Shown piece after piece: positions 10,101-16,100 of a DNA stretch of 20,773 nt. The DNA is from Ophiothrix spiculata. Taxonomy: Eukaryota > Echinodermata > Ophiuroidea > Amphilepidida > Ophiotrichidae. Both the position numbers and the translations under genes were made by a program. How positions within the stretch are numbered: the stretch's first letter is position 1; the number at the start of each line of letters is the position of its first letter. Under the pieces are notes generated by a model. The model ran no database searches. It saw only the letters and a program-made list of their open reading frames with translations, and had not been told where the DNA came from. The stretch lies in the NCBI GenBank assembly GCA_000969725.1, contig JXSR01S063224.1. The stretch is one strand, 5' to 3'.

Positions 10101-13100
10101 CAGAATCTGTTGAAAATATACACAATTAGATACAAAATGCACACCTACAGCGCACCTGAATATCTTGAGAGATGATATTTAAAGCACACCAGGTATTTTC
10201 AAAAAACAAGGCCTGGTTTTCTTCATCACATTGTGCACATTCTAGAAAACATGAGCACAGCGTATATTGAAGTCCAGACTTGTAGAAATTATAGGTTATT
10301 AAAAAAAAATTATGATGAAGATTCATATGTAGTGGTACAAACTAGCATTTCTACTAGGCATTTTAACCAGAGCCATCAAGACCGGCTGAAGACGTGGTTG
10401 GTACCACGAAAGCTCTTCCCGGTAAGCGATAATAATTTCTAGTGGAGAAGTTTGAACATTATCTACTTATAAAAAAATAGTTTATACTCCACTGTCATCA
10501 AGAAAAACATGCATGGATGAGCGATATTTATAGGTCAAACAAATATTTATCGGGCAACGTAAACAAAAATCCAGAGTACTGGGCCATTGTCTGTTAATGG
10601 AAACCTCAACCTGTATTTTTGGTTACATTGTTCAATCATTTTTCGCTTGACCTATAGGTAGGTGATTCCTAAGATGCTGCAAGCTGGAATTTATTAACTT
10701 TCTTGTGGGGAAAAAGTAGAACTTGCAAGTCAACAAACTTACCTGTCCTTTAACTTCTACACATTTGAAGGAATACCAACTATGGATGCACTCAGCAGCT
10801 TGAAAGATCTTTAAATGGTGATTACTAATACTTACATAGAGCTTCAACTTAAAGAGCTTCTTACTTAAAGAGCTTCAAGACTGCTTAGATGGCACCTTCA
10901 CCAGGCTACTAATGCGCGTCCAAAATATGTCCTGGAAACAACATCCAACTAAGCATCAGATCTATGGTGATATACCCCCATCTCTACAACCGTGGCACAG
11001 AGGAGAGCCCAGTTTGCTGGTCACTGTTTTCGAGCCAAGGACCAAATCATATCAGACCTTCTTCTTTGGAGACTGCCATGTCCAAACAGAGGCTGTAGAC
11101 CATTAACGTACCCTGATACCATATGTAGAGATACTGGCTTGAACTTCAATGAGCTTGGAAGTGCAATGTGTGATAAAGATAATTGGAAAAGATGTGTGTC
11201 ATGGATCTCGACGGAAGTCGAAGGATGATGATGATGAATACTTACATGTTCAAGCAGGGACATGAGGTAGTCTTTGGAATTGTCAGCTGGGTCCTGGTGT
11301 TTACGTAAAGCTTCGATCAGCTGCGTAGAAAATCAGAAATAAAGATACTTGATATTCTAACTTTGAATTGAAGTAATTATGAATCAAAACACTACAATAA
11401 TAATACGCATTTGTGCTGCGTTTCCAAGGCTGGATGAAATATCAAACATTAGCATTGTCTAGTTGCCTAGATCAAAAGGAGCAAAACTATCAAATCACAG
11501 ACAGGGCTAATAATAGTTTTTTAATTTTTTTTTAAATTTTGGCTTTATGAGTGCACATTAAAAAATATCAACCAGACTGAGTGCACACTAATAAATAAAA
11601 ACCAGGCTGAATAAAACTTGCGCTATCTTTGGATTTTCATACAATAATTATAAGACATGTAAGCTGAATCAACATAAATCTCACAGCATGTCAAAAACAT
11701 TAAAATTGCAACGAGCCTATAATACATCAAGTCCAAAAGAGTCCCAAAGAGTTATATGTAGGGACCAAATTACTGCCCGGACAGCGCCTCGGAATGTGGG
11801 AGATACAAGGTTAGAATCCAGTTAAATACATGCTCCCCCCCTAGATTTCTAAAAATCAAAAAAATATAGAGTCAGGGAATACCGTACCTGATAATAAGCA
11901 CTTTTCCATAGAAGCTGTTCCACATTGTATTTATTGCATGCATCAAGGTCTAGCAATAACAGTTTCTCACACACAATCTCCAAGTCATGCCTAAAAAGAG
12001 AGACAAAACATGATTTAAATAAATGTTTAAATGCAAGCACAGCAGCCTACGCTATGTAGATCAAGGGTGGGACCGGACACTTTGTGAAATCTCAAACCCT
12101 CTGTCAAGCTACCTTTTCAAAGAACATGCTGTTGTTGAAGATCATTGGTAATGGTTGCAATGTATCACCATGGCAAAAGTAATCTTCAATTAAAATTACA
12201 TTACTTTTATGTCTCATTCTTCCTTAGGAGCAATTGTTAAGAATCGCTGCAAAATCGTGTATAACTGAGCCATTATTATTTGCTTGGTCATAAGTGAGCA
12301 AGGCAAACAATATGCAGTTCAAAAAATAGATGCAACGCATGATAGTCACAAACTTTGTCACACCCAAAAGGACTATAAAAACTTATTTTTATCATATTCA
12401 AACTGATGTATTATTTTGAAATCAGACAAAAATATACATTTTCCCCAAATTTTTTGCATTCTAAAATGTTAAAAAATCATGTTTTTAAAGTTCATGTTAA
12501 GCACTATAACCATACTTCGGCAACAGAATGGTAATTTGACTGAGAATGCGGCTATCGAGCCAGTCAAGCATTGTTCCTTGCTTATGCACAATTTGGCAGA
12601 AAAATGTAAGATGCGGATCATCGGATGTTCATCGGATTACTAAAAGCTGAGATAGCTGTGAAAGCTTTTTTTGTATTGGTCAAAAGTAGGATATTCCTGG
12701 CAAGGCCAAATATTAAGCCAATCAGTGATGCGTTTATTGAATGCTTCAACTGAATGATCTAGTCATTTAAACACACACTATTGACTCTGTGGAATGAGTG
12801 TATGAATGGTGTTGTGAGCAATGCTAAACCATTGGGTAACCAATGGTCTGAAAAATACAATAGCTGTTAATTGCTAACAGAATACTAGTGCCTTTAAAAT
12901 TAGTCCATAATCAAGAAACATTAATTATAACTGATTCGTTGTTTTATTTCCGGACAAAATGTTACAGAAATTATTTATAACCATAGTTTACATAGATTTA
13001 TGATGAAATTTTGGTGCTTGACCTTGAATTTTCTGTTAAATTAGCAAAAATGGTTTCCAAGTCAAAACACAATTAAACAGTAATTAAGTTGTAACTTCAA

Positions 13101-16100
13101 AAGTATGAAGTATTTCAAAAATCTGTCTAACAGATTTTTTAAACATGTTTTTCTGTATCCCTTAACACCAAAATTATAAGATTTGATTAAACTCTGAACA
13201 AAATATAGGCAATTCAAAAAATGGTGATTTTTGCACATTTTTGGGTAAAAAAGCAGAAGTACACAAATTAATAAAAATCCGTCTAACAGAAATTTTCACC
13301 ATGTAGTAACAGACTGTCTGAATGCACAATTTCCAAATTAGTGTCAAGATTGTCAAAAATATGGGCATTTATAGATTGTCCTGGTTTTTGTTCAAAATAT
13401 GCTTATTATATGCAAATGATGATATTCGAAATTAGAATTTTAACATAATTTACATCTTCAAAGTGTAATGTTGAAAATATTATGCAAGAAAAAGAGTTTC
13501 ATTGAAATACAAATGAGTAGTTTATATTTTAGCATTGACCAGTAGGTTAGGAAAAATAAGGCCTGTTGCACTGTACTTTCTTTAATCTATGATTATAACT
13601 ATTTTGTAATGTATGTCGATTGATCTTTGTGTGAGCAATTATCTTACATACATAATACATAATTTTTACATGCGACAGATATAAACCAGCTTGCCGTTAT
13701 CTGCACTGGTCCGCAAAATCAAATTTGGGATAGCTGGATGGAACATATCAATTTGATGCCTTAAAATCATGGAAATAGTATGTAGATACCACATAAATTA
13801 TATAGGGGAATCTGTACTCGCCATCATTTCAATTTGACTGCCGTGTAAATCCTATATATATACACTTTGCCTGGTCCATGATTGCGGGTAGAGCCTCGTT
13901 CTGAGAGCAAATTTACTGCTTTAACGCGTCTATGCTGCTCGCGTGGATGCGTTGAAATTAATGGGCGTGCAATTGAGGCTCCATTTAGCTGCGTATGCAC
14001 CCCACTGCGTGCATCAGCGTTCGAATTAAGGAAAAAAACATGGTTGTCCGACGGACAACCAGGTTGTAATTTTTGGTTGTCCGTCAGAAATTTGGTTGTC
14101 CGTCAGGCGGCACCAGACTCAAAAAGGTACCCCCAAAAATGTTTGACGTAGCTTTTCAAAACTGAAAGTCTCCCAAGCGCACAGACAACTACAAGACACC
14201 TACTTCTAATTTTTTTCAACAGCAAAATGATAAAAAGTCATATTTTGAACGGCCATCAGGGAATTGAAGAAAAATGCTCAAACATTTTACAATTTAATCG
14301 AAGGTTTCAGTTTTGAAATAAACATGCTAAGAAGTATGTTTATTTGACTTTGAAAAATTATGGTTGTCCGCCGGACAACCACAGCATTAATTTAGGTTGT
14401 CCGGCGCTAGATTTGGTTGTCCCGGGCAACCCGACAACCAGAATTTCGAACGCTGGCGTGCATATTTGACCTCGAGATCGAGGCTTTCCCCGCAAATGGA
14501 GGATCCATGCAAAGAGAATGGCGGTTATCTCAGATTGTCGCTCATGGAGGGTGAGTTATTGTACATCCGGCAAATGTACAGCTCTGCGTGCCACACTTCC
14601 AAGTCATCGAAACGTATTAGCAGGAAAATTGGCGTACTTGACAAGTTGCAATAGACACTACGTACTGTACACGCAGACACGGTTTGTGCTTGAAACAAAA
14701 TGTACATGCTGTATATGCGACAAGTGAAGATTTAAGCGATCCACATGGATATTGGGCCAAACTCCGAATATATTCGGAGGCACAATAACTCTGCTGCATG
14801 AGCGACACAAAATGGTGACGTATCCCGATTCCCCTATAAAATTTCCTTGGCTAGACTAGAAAATGCCAATGTATCCTAAATGAAATTTCACATTTTTACA
14901 AAAAATTATATTTTTTGATGATCTCAAACTATAGTTTTCCTTTAAATTGGTGGATTAAATTTACCAAAACAATCCCTTACTTCAAAAAATCAAATCTTAC
15001 ACATTGTTTATTCCCTGTTTCTGGTCAAACATGCTGGTATCCCTCCCCCCCCCAAAAAAAAAAAATCTAAAAAGTCATGTACTTACTGAATACTTATAGC
15101 TCTTTCAATACATTCACTGCTTCTGAGGCCCCTTGATACTAAATTGGTGAGCTCGTTATCCATCTGCGACGCTTCCCTCAGCATTCTCATAGCAGACTGC
15201 CGATGCACGGACTGAAGCCCTCCGCTGCCTTGCTGAGGGTTGGCCCCCTCCTGAGAGTTCAACTTGTAAGGATCAGGATGAGCTGACGCAGACAGCGGAG
15301 GAAATTGGTTATAGCTTGGACCCGAATATGTTGCAGGTGGAGGTGTTTTAGGTCCACGAGACGCTGTTTCCACTTGTTCCGCCCATGAGGTAGGAGCAGG
15401 ATGCTGCGGCAACGGAGCAGGATGCTGCGGTAACGGAGGTTGCTGCGGTGGTAGCGGATGAGGTGGATAGTAACCTGGAGGATAGTAACCCTGAGGTGGA
15501 AATGGCGGATAGCCTGGTGGATAGTATGGACCGTAACCTGCTGGTGGATAGTGATAACGGGGATAAGCATGCCTTGGATCCGCTGAAGGACTCTGTTGTC
15601 TGTTGTCGACTTGTTGATGCTGTTCCTCTTCAGGATCATAGAACTGCAATTCGTCCTTTTCGGCACGCTTATCAGGCAATGCAGGCTTTTCCTGCGGCTT
15701 GCTTGGATCCCATAAACGACTTCTGTCGGACCCTCTGGGTCTATTATCCTGTTTCGGTCTAGTACTGGGTGATGCATTGGATGGCGAGTGATCTTTCGCA
15801 GCTGGAAAATGTTTATCATAATATGGTGAATAAGCACTAACTTCAGATGATGCAATATCTGTTTGTCCCGGGATAGGTCTAGGTGCACTCGCGGAAGGCA
15901 CACCAGAGGGAAGCCTAAGTAGCCCACCACCTTTAGCATGACTTCTATCTTCCTCCGGGCTCATGTCTCTTTTGTTTCTTCGATGATCTGTGCGCCTATG
16001 ATGATCCCCATCTTGATCTCTTTGGTTACCTCGTCCGGTATGACCTCCTCCTGATCCGCGACTTTCACCTTTATCTCTATCTCTACCTCGATGACTAAAA

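Larger units (their letters stand above)
7390..11245 (-). other. SMG6: SMG6 intron, 3,856 bp
   Basis: GT-AG intron made largely of mobile elements: the 7463-8815 element, the foldback, two MITEs and the LINE fragment. Nothing was recognised in 9617-9840, 10216-10380 and 10424-10826. Confidence 0.9.
14015..14455. mobile_element. hAT-like MITE with perfect 8-bp target duplication
   Basis: Ends are CAGCGTTCGAATT on the left and, as reverse complement, CAGCGTTCGAAATT on the right. The flanks are identical 8-mers, GCGTGCAT, at 14007-14014 and 14456-14463. An 8-bp duplication with CA(N)G termini is the hAT signature. The 441-bp element has no coding capacity. Subterminal zones are packed with GGTTGTCCG and its complement. 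The perfect duplication suggests it is younger than the element it sits in. Confidence 0.85.
13801..14838. mobile_element. Older inverted-repeat element, interrupted by a hAT-like MITE
   Basis: TATAGGGGAATC at 13801 and its reverse complement at 14827-14838 form perfect 12-bp ends. More loosely matched inner sequence follows (CGCCATCATTT against CGTCACCATTTT). Without the nested insertion and its duplicated target it would be about 589 bp. It is CpG-richer than the surrounding intron. It contains a perfect 18-bp palindrome at 14762-14779 (CTCCGAATA/TATTCGGAG) and CCTCGAGATCGAGG at 14471. There is no transposase frame. The target duplication is unclear, perhaps TA or AAATT. Confidence 0.65.
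11991..15086 (-). other. SMG6: SMG6 intron, 3,096 bp
   Basis: GT-AG intron. In 11991-13100 and 13300-13800 I see only AT-rich sequence and small inverted repeats (for example ACCATTGG/CCAATGGT at 12828). The rest is the nested transposon pair and the C/A tract. Confidence 0.9.

Noticed and set aside
11771-11826. tRNA-like sequence with GGTTAGAATCC as a possible B box.
   Set aside because: No A box, no stems and no tail; too weak to call.
14397-14808. Several overlapping 60-85-codon frames on both strands.
   Set aside because: They lie inside the nested transposons, overlap one another, and show no recognisable domain.
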